64,000 nt of DNA from Ananas comosus (Eukaryota; Streptophyta; Magnoliopsida; Poales; Bromeliaceae): positions 496,001 through 560,000 of the forward strand of contig NC_033645.1 of assembly GCF_001540865.1 (NCBI RefSeq), given 5' to 3'. The translations under genes and the position numbers were made by a program. Within the stretch, counting starts at the first letter, position 1. Each line of letters starts with the position of its first letter. The notes below the pieces were generated by a model. The model did no database searches. It was not told the origin of the DNA and worked only from the letters and a program-made list of their open reading frames with translations. Below are positions 35,410 to 46,835 of the stretch, one piece after another.

Positions 35410-38400
35410 ATGGCGTCTCAACTCTCCCAATCCAATAATCCCTCTCCTTCTCCCTCCGCGCCCCCCGAACCCTCCCCCAATCCCCCTCCCACCACCACCC
35501 CCTCCTCCTCCTCCTCCTCCTCCCTTTACCCCTCCCTCGACATGGCCGATCTCGTCGAGAACCTCTTCCCAGACACCCACCGAAACCCTAACCCTAACCC
35601 TAACCCCGACCCTAGCCCCGTCGAGGAAACCCTCCTCCGCGTCCCCGGCGCGATCCTCCACCTCATCGACGAGCGCCGCAGCGTCCCCCTCGCCTCCGGC
35701 GACCTCTACGTCATCCGCCTCCGCCAGGGCGACGGCGTCGTCGCCGTCCTCGCCGGCGTATCCGGCGACGGGGACGGTGCAGTCCAGTGGCCGCTCGGCC
35801 GCGACGCCGCCGCCGCCGTGCGGCTCGACGGGGCGCACTACTTCTTCGCCCTCCGCGTCCCCGAGGGCGGCGACGGCGAGGACGTCCTCAGCTACGGGCT
35901 CACCTTCGCCTCGAAGGGGCAAGAGGCGCTCCTCGCGGAGCTGGATAGGGTTTTGGGGGCGTACACCAATTTCTCGGTCCAGAAGGTGGCGGGGGCCGGC
36001 GGGGAGGCGGCGGAGGTGCTGGACGGTGGGGCGGCGGCGGGGGAGTTGGCTCCGGCGGAGGTGGCGGAGGAGGGGCCGAAGAGGGAGATGATGGAGAAGA
36101 GGTCGGCGGCGTACTGGACGACGCTGGCGCCGAACGTGGAGGAGTACAGCGGCTACGCAGCAAAGGCGATCGCGGTGGGGTCGGGGCAGGTGGTGAAGGG
36201 TATACTCTGGTGCGGGGATGTGACCGTGGATCGGATCCGGCGGGGGAACGAGCTCTTGAAGAAGAGGATGGGGCCGAATGACAAGGCCGCCGAGGTGAGC
36301 CCGGAGACCTTGAAGAGGATTAAAAGGTATCTCCCCTTTCTCCTCTTCAATTACCTATTACAATTTACGAGTTTTCTCTGATTAATCTTAAGATGTTAAA
36401 TGATATTTATATTGCGTCAGAGCGAAAGTTTTTAAGTTCGAATTTTATGAGGCCAATTTATCACTTATTCAAAAGAAAACGTCAACCAAATTAAGGCCTA
36501 CTAGAATTCTTAAATCTAGACATGATGATAGTGTTGAATATGAAGTGTTAGAATCCGATTTTCTGGTAGTTTAAGCTTTTTGATCTGACACTATGTGAAA
36601 GAAAAATTTTCACCAAAAAATAGTGACTCGTAACGATTTGCATTCAACAATGTGCTCGTACTTCACTGGGAAGAGAAGGTTTTCCTGCAAAGATTAAAAT
36701 ATGGAAATTCTGCATTTGAGTCTAAACTTATTACATCTTCTCACTCTAACAGAAGCTCATGCCCTCTTACGTTTACCAAAACTCTAGTATTTGTTTGGGT
36801 TAAAGAATCACTTCCGACTAGAATGCGGTATGCATTGAGAGAAACAGGATAGCAGCACCACAATCCCAGACAAGTCCCGACACACTATGTCCATATCAGC
36901 ACTGCCATTTTCTTTTGGCCTGCTAGTCTATTTCAATTCCAATTCCTTTCATTTGCTAATAGACTTTCCATGTGGGACTAAGTTTTCATGTGCTTTTGCT
37001 TAAAATTGCTGGCTTCGGTACTTGTTAATTAGTTTGTAAATTGTTTGACGTGGCCAGAAAAATTTCTCTAGATTGTTACTTGAATCACTTAATGTGTGAT
37101 ATTTGGATGCTTAGGGTGAAGAGAGTCACAAAAATGTCTGAGAAAGTGGCAACTGGAATCCTGTCTGGTGTTGTGAAGGTCTCTGGATATTTTACAAGCT
37201 CAGTTGTAAATTCGAAAGCTGGGAAGAAGTTCTTTGGACTGTTGCCTGGAGAAATTGTCCTTGCTTCACTCGAAGGATTTGGTATACGGTCATCTTGATG
37301 TTGTAGTTGAAGTTTTTCTTAGATAAAACAATGGTTCATTTGTATTCATGAGAAAACTTTTTGTGGTAGCTTTGTGGTCATGAAATATAATAGCATCGAC
37401 ACCCTTTAACTATGCTTTTCTTACACTAAAGTTGCAGTCATTGATGAGATTTTTATGGCGCTTCTCTCTGCATTTCTCACTTATCCATCAACTCAACGGA
37501 AGTGGTTTTTTCTTCATGTATTTCTGAGGCAATTGTTCTACTGATTTCAAAACATTGGTAACCTTCTTATGTTTGCTTTGATGTGCTAGATTTGTCATTA
37601 CAGTAGACAGCTATCAAAGTCGCTTTCTTTTTTATATGAAGAGAAGGTATAGAGGCTAAGTGACTTCTGTCATTTATGAAAAAGATTGTCATTAACCTTT
37701 TCTTTTCTCCACGAAAAACCATAATGGTCAATGGAGCATGATACTTGTGGTCTGTTGTAGCCAAACTGGTTGATTAATCACTTCAAGTTGCTTATTATTC
37801 CAAGCCTTTCATATTTCAAGTAGTGACACTTGAACCAAGCTCTAGATTTTTTATTTGGATCGTCGCTTCAATTTTCACCAGATGCATATAAACTGATTTT
37901 TACTTATTTGAGATATAGCAATTGTCATTGCTGAAGTTTAGGGCAATGTATCTACTTTAAGAAGGTAGATTGCTAACAATTATTGACAAAAATGAAATGC
38001 ATAGATATCTAATCATGTTATATGTTAGAGACATCTAATCATGTTTGCTGTCAAGAAAAATGTGTTTTAATGAACTTCCTTACGAGTGTACTTTTCCATT
38101 TCTTGCTTTGGTTCTCTGAACAGAGTGTAACATAAATTCAATTACTCACGACTTACCTGCCAAATTGACTAAACTATTCAGGCATTTCTATTCATTTTTT
38201 TTTTTAATAATAACTATTTTGCATTATAAATTCATCTTTGAAGCCTCGAGTTTTATTTTATTTTAACATGGTTTATTCCTGAAGTTTGGAAATTGTAAAC
38301 ATAGCACAAACGACAAAAATAACTAAGTCTCTGCCAAAAGTATTACTATTGTGAGATGGTCTATAAATTCTGTATGTTTATATAATTCTGTTTTCTTATT

Positions 38401-39301
38401 ATTTCTTCGAATGCAAATTTTGAATTGTCTTAAACTCATGAAGCACCTTCATCCTCTCTCATTATATTAAGCTGGTTCTTCCCCCCTAATTCCTACAGGG
38501 AAAATTTGCGATGCTGTTGAGGTTGCAGGAAAGAATGTCCTATCGACATCTTCAGATGTGACCACTGGACTTGTATCTCACAGGTTCGATACATGCCATA
38601 TTGGGTCTTCTATCTTCCTACTGAAATCTCATTTTGTGAAATAAGTGATAAAAGTATTTTGATGAAGTAACATGAAGTAACTTAAATGGCAAAGAAAAAA
38701 AAAATCTTAAAAGCCAATTATCAGGCGAATTATCTTTCTTATTCATGGCAAACCATAACATTTTTTTGGGGGATTTTACCCTCGTTGGCGCTTTTGGCAA
38801 CAATCTGTTTTAGCTATGCTGCAGCTAGTATAAGAGCATCAACCTTTAAGGGCGTGGAAACTATGTTAGTAGAAACTATGTTGGGTCCCCAGCTCAGTTA
38901 AAAGCTCCACATGTTGTCCTGGGCAAACATTAAGGCCTCTAGCTTCTGAGCATGAAAGCTGATCTTTAATTTACACCGAAAAGACTAGTTAGCTATTTAA
39001 TGATATTTCTCCAGGAAGCTATTGTGCATGCTCGCCCTGCTTAAGATTGCTCTTGGATTCAGATGTTCTTTTAGAAACTAGAACTGAGTTTTCAAATATT
39101 TCCCAATGCAGGTACGGTGACCAAGCAGCTGAGGCCGCAACCGAAGGGCTCGATGCCGCGGGGCACGCAATAGGGACCGCCTGGGCCGTCTTCAAGATTC
39201 GGAAGGCTATTGATCCTAAGAGCTCCATCAAACCTACCACACTCGCGAGATCAGCCATAAAAGCTGCCGCTGCAGAAATAAAAGCTAATAAGAACAAGTA
39301 G
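35410..39301 (+). CDS. ERD7: ERD7-type senescence/dehydration-associated protein
   Basis: Four exons: 35410-36326, 37115-37281, 38499-38583 and 39112-39301, with GT/AG introns and matching phases, giving 452 aa. That is the usual length of Arabidopsis ERD7. The first about 60 residues are Pro/Ser-rich and disordered, then comes SLYPSLDMADLVENLFPD, the conserved N-terminal ERD7 motif. Residues about 230-430 are the plant senescence domain, including GYAAKAIAVGSGQVVKG, RIKRVKRVTKMSEKVA, SSVVNSKAGKKFFGLLPGE and EGLDAAGHAMG-like (here EGLDAAGHAIG). ERD7 proteins associate with membrane lipids or lipid droplets and act in dehydration and cold responses; that is family knowledge. The start at 35410 begins the homologous MASQ sequence. 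An in-frame ATG at 35230 would add 60 residues over CT-rich leader-like DNA and is less likely. Exon 1 is very GC-rich and contains a telomere-like coding repeat. ABRE and DRE motifs lie upstream. Confidence 0.96.
35583..35607 (+). repeat. Telomere-like repeat inside ERD7 coding exon 1
   Basis: AAACCCTAACCCTAACCC followed by TAACCCC encodes an Asn-Pro run (NPNPNPNPD). It resembles plant telobox sequence but is in frame and coding. Confidence 0.85.
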
Positions 39302-40509
39302 CTTAGAGGTATTTACTACATCTAATACAAATGAAAATTTTGCGATAATTGCCCTTTCCTTTTATCTTGGTTTCTTCACTGTTTAATTTTTGCCTTGTCA
39401 GTTCATGTTTCGTTATTACTTTTCAGTAATACTTTTCCCTGAAATTTTGTTTTGATGCATCTGTATCTCTAAATTTCTTTTGCATTCCATGTTTTGGTTT
39501 GTGTTGTTAGTGTGCTAATACATATCATGAGTCAAATCGTGGCATATTAGTCCATAAAATGATCAGGAAAGAGAGGAATGATTCAACCACTTTACCTGTG
39601 GCTTTCAAAATATTACATTTAAGTCATAAGAGACCCCGAAATCCTCAGTGGTGTGTGTGCGTTATGAATTTTACATCACAATACATGTTACATTCAAAAA
39701 AGAGAGGAAAGAAAAGTAATAAAGCAGTACACTACAATTCACATATTTGTGAAGAACAGTGAGTGTGTTCTATGAATAGTACAAACTGTTTACTACAAAT
39801 TCAATATTAACTGATTCCATAATAATCTTTTATGGATCTTTGTCAGAATAATGATCTTCATATTTTTTCGCTCAATCAGCCGTGTCCGGTCTCAGTAAAA
39901 TTGTTGTTTGAAAAGACATTTAAGGGATATTTGGATTGGGGTCACTTAATTTTGATAAGTGATTTTCATCGTTTGTTTTGACTGAAGTATGAAAAAGTAG
40001 CGGAAGTGAAGTTATGTTTCTCCTTTACTTTCTTTGCTTTTGGCTTCGCTGCATATGAGAGTGGAATCAACATTCTTCAGTCCTTACTTTTCACAGTAAA
40101 TAGTAAAATATTATTTACAAGAAATTATTTATCTAAAATTTACTTAAGTGTGACAAATACTAGAATATATACTAGAAAATCATTTACAGTATAGTTAAGG
40201 TTCAACAAAACAAGCAGTAGAAGTTGTAAAACCTCACTTTCAGTTTACGGATTTTTATCAAAACAAACAACTAAAAGAAAATTGACTTGAGAAAACCTTT
40301 GCAACTTCACCAAAACCTTTGTAGTAGGATTTTATTACAGTAATTAGATTCTTTGAATTAGCGACAAAGATAGATCGGGAAAATATCTTATTTAATCTAC
40401 ATGAAAATTACCCTGTACGTGCCGTGTGAACTGAAACTACTTAGAAACTTTGAAAAAAAAAAGAAAATTCTGTAATCTCTAGCTCGGATAAGCAACTAGG
40501 TTCACTTAA
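39302..40509. other. ERD7 3' flank and intergenic DNA
   Basis: The 3'UTR probably ends within about 200-300 bp of the stop. The remainder is AT-rich with no recognised gene. Confidence 0.45.
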
Positions 40510-40968
40510 GGGTATGTTTGGTTTCTTGTAAAATTGCCCCAAAGGGGGAACACGCGGCTCATCTTGAGCTTAGAACGCGGTCCACGAGATCCACTTCACT
40601 TCGTGGACCTCTCTCCTTCATTATATAATACTAAATATAACTAGTAGTATATAGTATATTGCATATTTATCCTATAATATAATTTTGAATATATTTAATT
40701 TTACAAATACAAATTATAATAATATATACATAGTATGATAATTAATTATTATATATAAATAATTCTAAAATATATAGTAAAAATAAAAAATAGTTTTTAT
40801 GTATATATATATAGAATTAAATATATATATATATTTTCTTCAAACCAGACTATTTGAGAATTAATTTTCTTTTCCTACAAACCAAATGTTTAAAGGTATA
40901 AAAAAAATTTTCTTTTTTTTTTTACAAAAAATTATTTTTCAAAACTTTATGTGAAATTAAACAGCTCC
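40510..40968. mobile_element. Tourist-like MITE (PIF/Harbinger type) with hairpin module
   Basis: Left end GGGTATGTTTGGTTTC and right end AAATTAAACAGCTCC are imperfect inverted repeats. TAA flanks both sides (40507-40509 and 40969-40971). The interior contains GCGGTCCACGAG paired with CTTCGTGGACC (stem 40579-40587 with 40601-40609). The same word heads a hairpin in the 32774 element. AT-rich DNA follows. No coding capacity. Confidence 0.7.
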
Positions 40969-40971
40969 TAA

Positions 40972-41536
40972 GGTTGTTCGTTGGTCCCACTAAACTAACA
41001 AAATTTTGATCTTGTTCATACTTAGGAAAGATTTGGGATTTTGATAACATAATCATATGTCACTATGCATGATTTGAACCTAAGAGAAGTACTAGTACCT
41101 TTCTTTTCTGCTTTAATTGTTGTCCTAAGTCTTTGACTAATAAAAAATGGAATGATGCATGCTTTGCAATTATTTGCGTTGTTTGCTTGCTAGTTTATGG
41201 ATAAGTACAATTTTGTATCCTTGGTCCCACATACAATGAAAATTTTCACATTGATCTCATAATATAGGCAAATCTCCATCCATGTGGTGAGTAGTAGGGT
41301 GTTATATGTGATTGTACTTAACGTTTTGTTATTTTCTTTTCTTTTTTTGTTTTTTTAAACACCAATGAAGCAATGACACCTTATAGATAAGCTACATGTC
41401 TCTTTCTTGTTCCCATATAAAGGATAGAGCCAGGGAATCTGGAAATTGGTACTTTGTCCCCTTAACAATTTCTTAATCTTGTTGTAGATCTAGTGAGTAG
41501 TTATTATTATTATTATTTTTTCTTGTGATGCACAAC

Positions 41537-41573
<37 letters not shown>

Positions 41574-42269
41574 TTTGAACTAATCCTTTTGGATATCATA
41601 CGAAGTATCTTCTTTCTTTTTCAACTTTTCTCCTAACCTACTCGGTTCTCACTGTTCAGCAAATAGAGAAATAAGAAATGGTGAAATTATTTTTTGAGAT
41701 TTTAGTTCATTCTCCAAATACAAGCTTGAGTGTAATTTATTATTTTAATTATTAATTTTGTTTTACCTGCCATTCATTCAATATTCGAACATGCGCATTT
41801 TGATAATGCTCTACTAAAGAAAGATTTGCAACTATCATCTCGAATTTGGAACTTTTCAGAATTTTTTTCTTTGTCTAATGTTAGTGCAAAATAAGTCCCA
41901 ACTCTTTTACTGCCATGTGGCTAATTTGCCATACGTCCCACGTGGCAGAGTAGGCTAAAATTAACACCTGTACTTTTTTTTACCCATTTATAAATATAAA
42001 TAAATAAATATATACTAATTGAAATCCAAAGGCGTTCCCTTATTTTGGGAGCGTGTTGGGTCATATATAATTTTTTAAAAAATTAATTGTATATTGGCTT
42101 CCAATTTTTTTACTATTTTTTATTTTGCTTTCTAATTTTTTTTTAATGGCACTACTTTGCATGTTAATTTTAGTCCCTAAACTTTCATATTTTTTACTGT
42201 AGTCCGCAAAATTAAAAATTTAAAATTTTGAATTTAAATTCGAAATTAATTTTAAAATTAAAATCTTTA
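40972..42269. other. Intergenic, with a possible older Helitron 5' end
   Basis: No gene seen. The phrase CAAAGGCGTTCCCTTATTTT followed by GGGAGCGTGTTGGGTC (about 42028-42062) resembles the start of the adjacent Helitron-like element (CTTAGTTTGGGGAGCTTGTG at about 42330). It may be a truncated relative. A (TTA)n tract lies at 41540-41573. Confidence 0.4.
41540..41573. repeat. (TTA)n microsatellite
   Basis: About 11 copies of TTA in the + strand, with a shorter TTA tract just before at about 41510. Confidence 0.9.
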
Positions 42270-43279
42270 TCTATCTATCTATCTATAATCTATAAATAAA
42301 ATATATGAAAGAGAAACCCTACAGAAGGCCCCTCCTTAGTTTGGGGAGCTTGTGGGGTTCGTATATATTTTTATTAATGGTTAATTGCATCATTGATTCC
42401 TAAATTTTGCACAATTTTTTACTTTGGTTTCTAATATATTTTTTTTGTCAATTAAGTTCTCAACCCTCTTGATTTCATTGCGATTACGTCCTAACCATTA
42501 AAAGAAGTGTTAAAGTTAACAAACTTGTCATGTCAGCACTACTTAGTTTTTTCTACATGTCAATTTTAATCCCTAATGTAAATAGTTTTTTTTTAAAATT
42601 AACAAATTGGTGTCCTGAAATAAGAGAATTCAACTTTTGAATTTTTTTTTCTTGAAAGAAAAAGAAATAATATTTAACATCAGTTTTTTTCTCAGTTAAA
42701 TAATATTTTTTAGTTCATGTGAGTGATATTTTGCTAATTCACATGCTATTAATCTTAATTTTGAGCTAGAGAATTAATTTTTTCCTAATATATAATATTA
42801 GAATTTTTATTTTGGTAGTCGAACATTTTTTGCAGTATAAAAAATATCTATTTCAATTTTCAAATGCCTTTAATTAGTCTTATTTTTAAGTGCGTCTGAT
42901 AATTGCTTATTAATTCCTTCACTAAACTGAAATTTAGGAATCAAATATTTTATTAGTTGTATCTGTAGTGATAAAAGTTAACGAGAGCTTTCTTTTATTG
43001 TCAGCGACGATGATGATACTACCAATGCTACCAAAGATAGTGCTTTCATTCCAATTAATTTTTTTTTTATATTTTTTATTTATAAATTTTACGCTCATGA
43101 TAATAGAAAAATATTACACTTTTTTTTTAATATTACAATGAATTTTTTTTATTTTAAATTGATTTATTTATTTTAGTTATTTGGTTTAGATATTTGTAGA
43201 AAGAAATATACTTTAGTTTCATTCTTTAATTTTTAATTCTTCAATAATGCCCGCCACATCGCGTGAGTTCTTTAACTAG
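42270..43279 (+). mobile_element. Helitron-like non-autonomous element
   Basis: Begins A|TCTATCTATCTATC, a plant Helitron-style 5' start. It ends GCCCGCCACATCGCGTGAG, then TTCTTTAACTAG|T, with a decayed GC hairpin just before the CTAG end. The host A and T flank the ends as expected for insertion between A and T. No helicase or other open frame is seen. The 3' end is the stronger evidence; the 5' end is one of two neighbouring TC choices. Confidence 0.55.
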
Positions 43280-43745
43280 TAAAATTGTATGTATTGACCA
43301 GCACTTTAGATAATTTAAAAATTAAAGATAAACTTTACTTTGTTCTTTTCTGATTTAGCTTATTTTTTACTTTATTTTTCTATAACTTTAGAAATTATAT
43401 TTAATTATTTGAAAAATCCTGCTATCAGATAATGTAGTAAAGTGAAATTCCTTTTAAACCAGAGAGTGACACCTTGTTTAATAATAGATTCTTATAGTAA
43501 AATAAAAATAAAATTACATAATAGTTAAATATAACTTTTTGAGCAATGCAGTAAAAATGCACTAAATTATAGGATAGGCAAGTGCAATTTTTGGAATTAC
43601 AGGATGGCAAAGTGAAAATCCATTATACCATAGGGGTGCAAATTGAAATTTACAACAAAAGCATTATTTTTTGAAAATTTTGTTTTCATTAATTAATTTT
43701 TTATTTTGTTTGATTTTAGTTATTTATTAATTCAAAAAAACTATN

Positions 43746-44057
43746 CCTGATTGTGATTGTTCTATCAGAAAGATCTTTCATCTTTTTTTCTATGAGTGAA
43801 TAATTTGTCCAATTCATGGATTGGATTTGAATGGTTGATTTGTGAATAATCTTATTATTTATTTCGGAATCTTTTCCATTTTCAGCCGTTTCATATACTT
43901 TCGCCTTGCTGAATTCAAATAAGAATATTGGGTTTACTTTTAGAATTTCCTTCATTATTCGTTTTAGAACTAGAAGTATTTTAATGATCCATCTTGTTTT
44001 TTCTTTTGAAACTTTTAGAAGTAGAAAGAAATTCTTTTTCACTTTTAATTTTTAAAA
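43746..44057 (-). pseudogene. ycf1: Plastid ycf1 (TIC214) fragment, nuclear plastid insertion
   Basis: The - strand reads an open frame with [52 protein letters not shown] and [15 protein letters not shown]. This is characteristic chloroplast Ycf1/TIC214 sequence. About 104 codons remain, out of a protein of well over a thousand residues. The fragment ends at the right within AAATTAAAAGTGAAAAAG and stops at the left at an N (43745). It is still open, so insertion may be recent, or it may be an assembly artefact. A nuclear plastid insertion is inferred; function is not expected. Confidence 0.85.
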
Positions 44058-46203
44058 GCCGGATAGTTACTTCTACATGACCTCAAGTTTGGATCAGCTC
44101 TATACAATTAATTTCACCTAACACAATCCACAAACTTACAAAAAGTCCTTATAAGATCACTTTTGTTCTAATCTCTCTTTTCGCACCACAATTGGCTTCC
44201 CTAAATTGCGGACCTTGACACTTTTGTACCATTCTCAAGTCAACAGGACCAAGAAGTGGATTCTTTAAAAAAAAAGAAAAAAATGCTTCTATCTTGTGGC
44301 CTAAATTTTCTACTCTATTATTATAGTGATCCCATTGATAGTGATTACAGCCACTCTTGTCGACAAGGAAAGTGATATGTTGGGACCAAATTTGTAGCTA
44401 ATTTGTCAAACCATCTTATGTTGGTGTAGTTGATGAGATGTGTAAAAAGCACCAAAAAGAGAAGTGGATTCAACATCTATTAGTGGCATGAGATGTTTGT
44501 TGAAGCTCTACCATTGCATTTGCTAGTTGGGAGTTAAAAAAACCAAAGAAAAAACAATGAAAAAAAGGAACCTTGGGCTTGGCGCATGTTTCGTCGTACC
44601 GTAGAGTATAGTATTATAGTAAAAGATATTTTTAATAGTCGAAATAAAAGTAAAACATTCTCAAGCTCGCTAGTTGGGAAGAACCCTTTGTTTAAGACTT
44701 ATTTGATCGTACAGTAGAATGTAATGTTGTTCGATAAAGTATTATTTTAAAAAATTATTATTACTTGAAGCTACTCATCACTAATGTATTTTTATTAGAT
44801 TTTTTTTTTTTACAGAGCCCAGGAGTGCTCGACATTGAAATTTTTAGTTTTAAGGCTCAAAATCTCTTCTCTTTTTTTTTATGTTATACTGTAGCAGCAG
44901 CTTTTTCTGTATCAAATAATCTAATTAATGGAATCTGCTGTTGCTGAAAGTTGAAGCTGTAAGTGAGGCAAAAAAGAGTCCTTAGTGTGAGGGCACAGCC
45001 CTAGTCCTTTTCAGAACTTTTTTGCCTTGTGGTTTGACTTATGAAGGATTGGAGAACACCATTTAACTACCTTTATTTGCTTGCTATTTTTCAGGGCACA
45101 AAGTCAAACCACACATGTGAGAAGTTTGATTATCTTGTAGCCTTTGCTTAGAATCTTATCATTCTCCCTCTGAAATCTCTTTCTGTATTGATGTCTCACT
45201 TGAAATGTCTACTGCGTATACGCATATTGTACTAAGATATTTAATGTATTATAATATCGAGACAGTCTATTCATGTTTAAAATCAAAAATTATCAGAAGA
45301 CGGTGCCATATTGAATTATGTTATCGAGAGTGCTATTTTGATCATTTCTTACGAAAGTTTTATTTTTCAGACTAAGTGTTACGTCTAAAACTCGATTGCA
45401 TATCGCATCCTCAATATAATAAACTATCATACTAAAAAGGACTATTTAGACTATTCAAGTTTATAGGTTTGGCTATTCTTTTCAAAAAAAGCGATTGAAA
45501 GGAGAGGTAAAGTTCAATTGAGGAACATGGCATGTTTCGTACCAATCCGCTATACTATTAGTTGATACTATTAGTTAAAAAGATTATGGATGCCTTATTA
45601 AATGATCACATTCATTCACTATTTGGTGACCGCGATCGCGCGTAACCTAATACTTTCCTAACACAAAATATAAATGGTGCAGATTCATTAGACGGTGGAA
45701 GTTATAAGTTATGATCATCAAAGAGAAGCTACTCACAATATTTTCTTAAACTCTCTTCTCTTTCTTTTTTTTTCCCCCCTCTAATGTGTGATCTTTTGAG
45801 CCGTTTCTGAGTTTGTTTCTTATTTTATGCTTCTTCTGGTTCAAGAGCTATTACTTTGGCAGGTAATTTTGTTAATGGAATTAACATAGAGTTTATTTGG
45901 TCCTGCTTTTATTTTTGAGCTCATGTTTCTTAAAAAAAATGAAAAAAAAGAAAAATTTTAAAATAGTGTTTCTATTTTTTTCTTAAGAGAAAGATAATAT
46001 ATTTTTTGCTTCGTTCCTTATAAACTAACCTGAACATGCGAAGCAAATATGCTTAAAACTTGTGACCGTTGGTATCACCTATCAAAATTTTAATTTTTTC
46101 TTTACAAATGATCTGACAAATAGTGTTTTGTTAAAAGAAGTCTTATTAAATATCATTTCATTAAATAGTATTATACTCTACAGTAGGACTAAGACGGGCT
46201 ACA
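44058..46203. other. Intergenic, no gene seen
   Basis: AT-rich. Short open frames, one ending in a Cys-rich tail (SNNLINGICCC), have no recognisable domain. No RNA gene was recognised. Confidence 0.5.
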
Positions 46204-46325
46204 CCATCGTCCCTAAAGCAAATGGCAAAAGGTTTGGTGGTTGATATCCGAAACACAAGTTCGAATTCTAGCTGATTCACATTTTCAGCTAAGTTTATTT
46301 CTCAATAAAATAAACGAAACGAGTA
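46204..46325 (+). mobile_element. tRNA-derived SINE copy with target duplication
   Basis: CATCGTCCCTAAAGCAAATG, then the box B region AAGTTCGAATTCTAG, then GATTCACATTTTCAGC and AATAAACGAAACGAG. It lacks the distal CTATCTCTC tail. It is flanked by AAGACGGGCTAC (46191-46202) and AAGACGGGTTAC (46326-46337), a near-perfect duplication of a SINE-typical length. Confidence 0.8.
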
Positions 46326-46567
46326 AAGACGGGTTACGAAAGAACATGTTAAGGTCAAACTGCGTCCTTAATACTCCACCTAAAAGGTGCATGCCCTAAG
46401 AAGGCACACTGTATCCACCCATGAATTGAGAGGAGAGAGGTGGGTCAAAGTCAAATGTGAAGGAGACTTAAGCAGAGGAAGATGAAGAAGAAGAAGAAGG
46501 GTAATGAATGTGTGGTGTGTCTTTCACCTCCCCATGTGCCCAAGACTCTGGGAGCAGGAATGCCCCT

Positions 46568-46830
46568 TAAATTTTTAAATTTAAAATTTAAAAATATAGA
46601 TTTTAATTTTAAATTTTTTAATTATAAAAGTTATCTATTTAAGTTTGAAATTTTAAATATAAAATAAAAAAATTTAAATTCAAATATAATAATTGGGGCA
46701 ATATTATTATTTTTTATTTATAACTATCCACTATTCTTCTTATTCTATCTTATCTATCCAAACGCTATTTTTCTTACTCCCGGGAACAACTTAATTATCA
46801 TCCAAACGCAAAATTGGTTTATTCCAGGCT
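46568..46830. repeat. AT-rich dispersed repeat, copy 2
   Basis: TTTAAATTTAAAATTTAAAA leads into CAATATTATTATTTTTTATT, then TATCTTATCTATCCAAACG and TTTATTCCAGGCTT. It follows 1081-1545 in the same order. The copy stops a few bases before the N at 46835. Confidence 0.6.
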
Positions 46831-46835
46831 TCACN

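Noticed and set aside
35407..35922. 171-codon open frame antisense to ERD7 exon 1
   Set aside because: Gly/Val/Asp-rich, a by-product of GC-rich sense codons; no domain, and the + strand has a well-supported protein.
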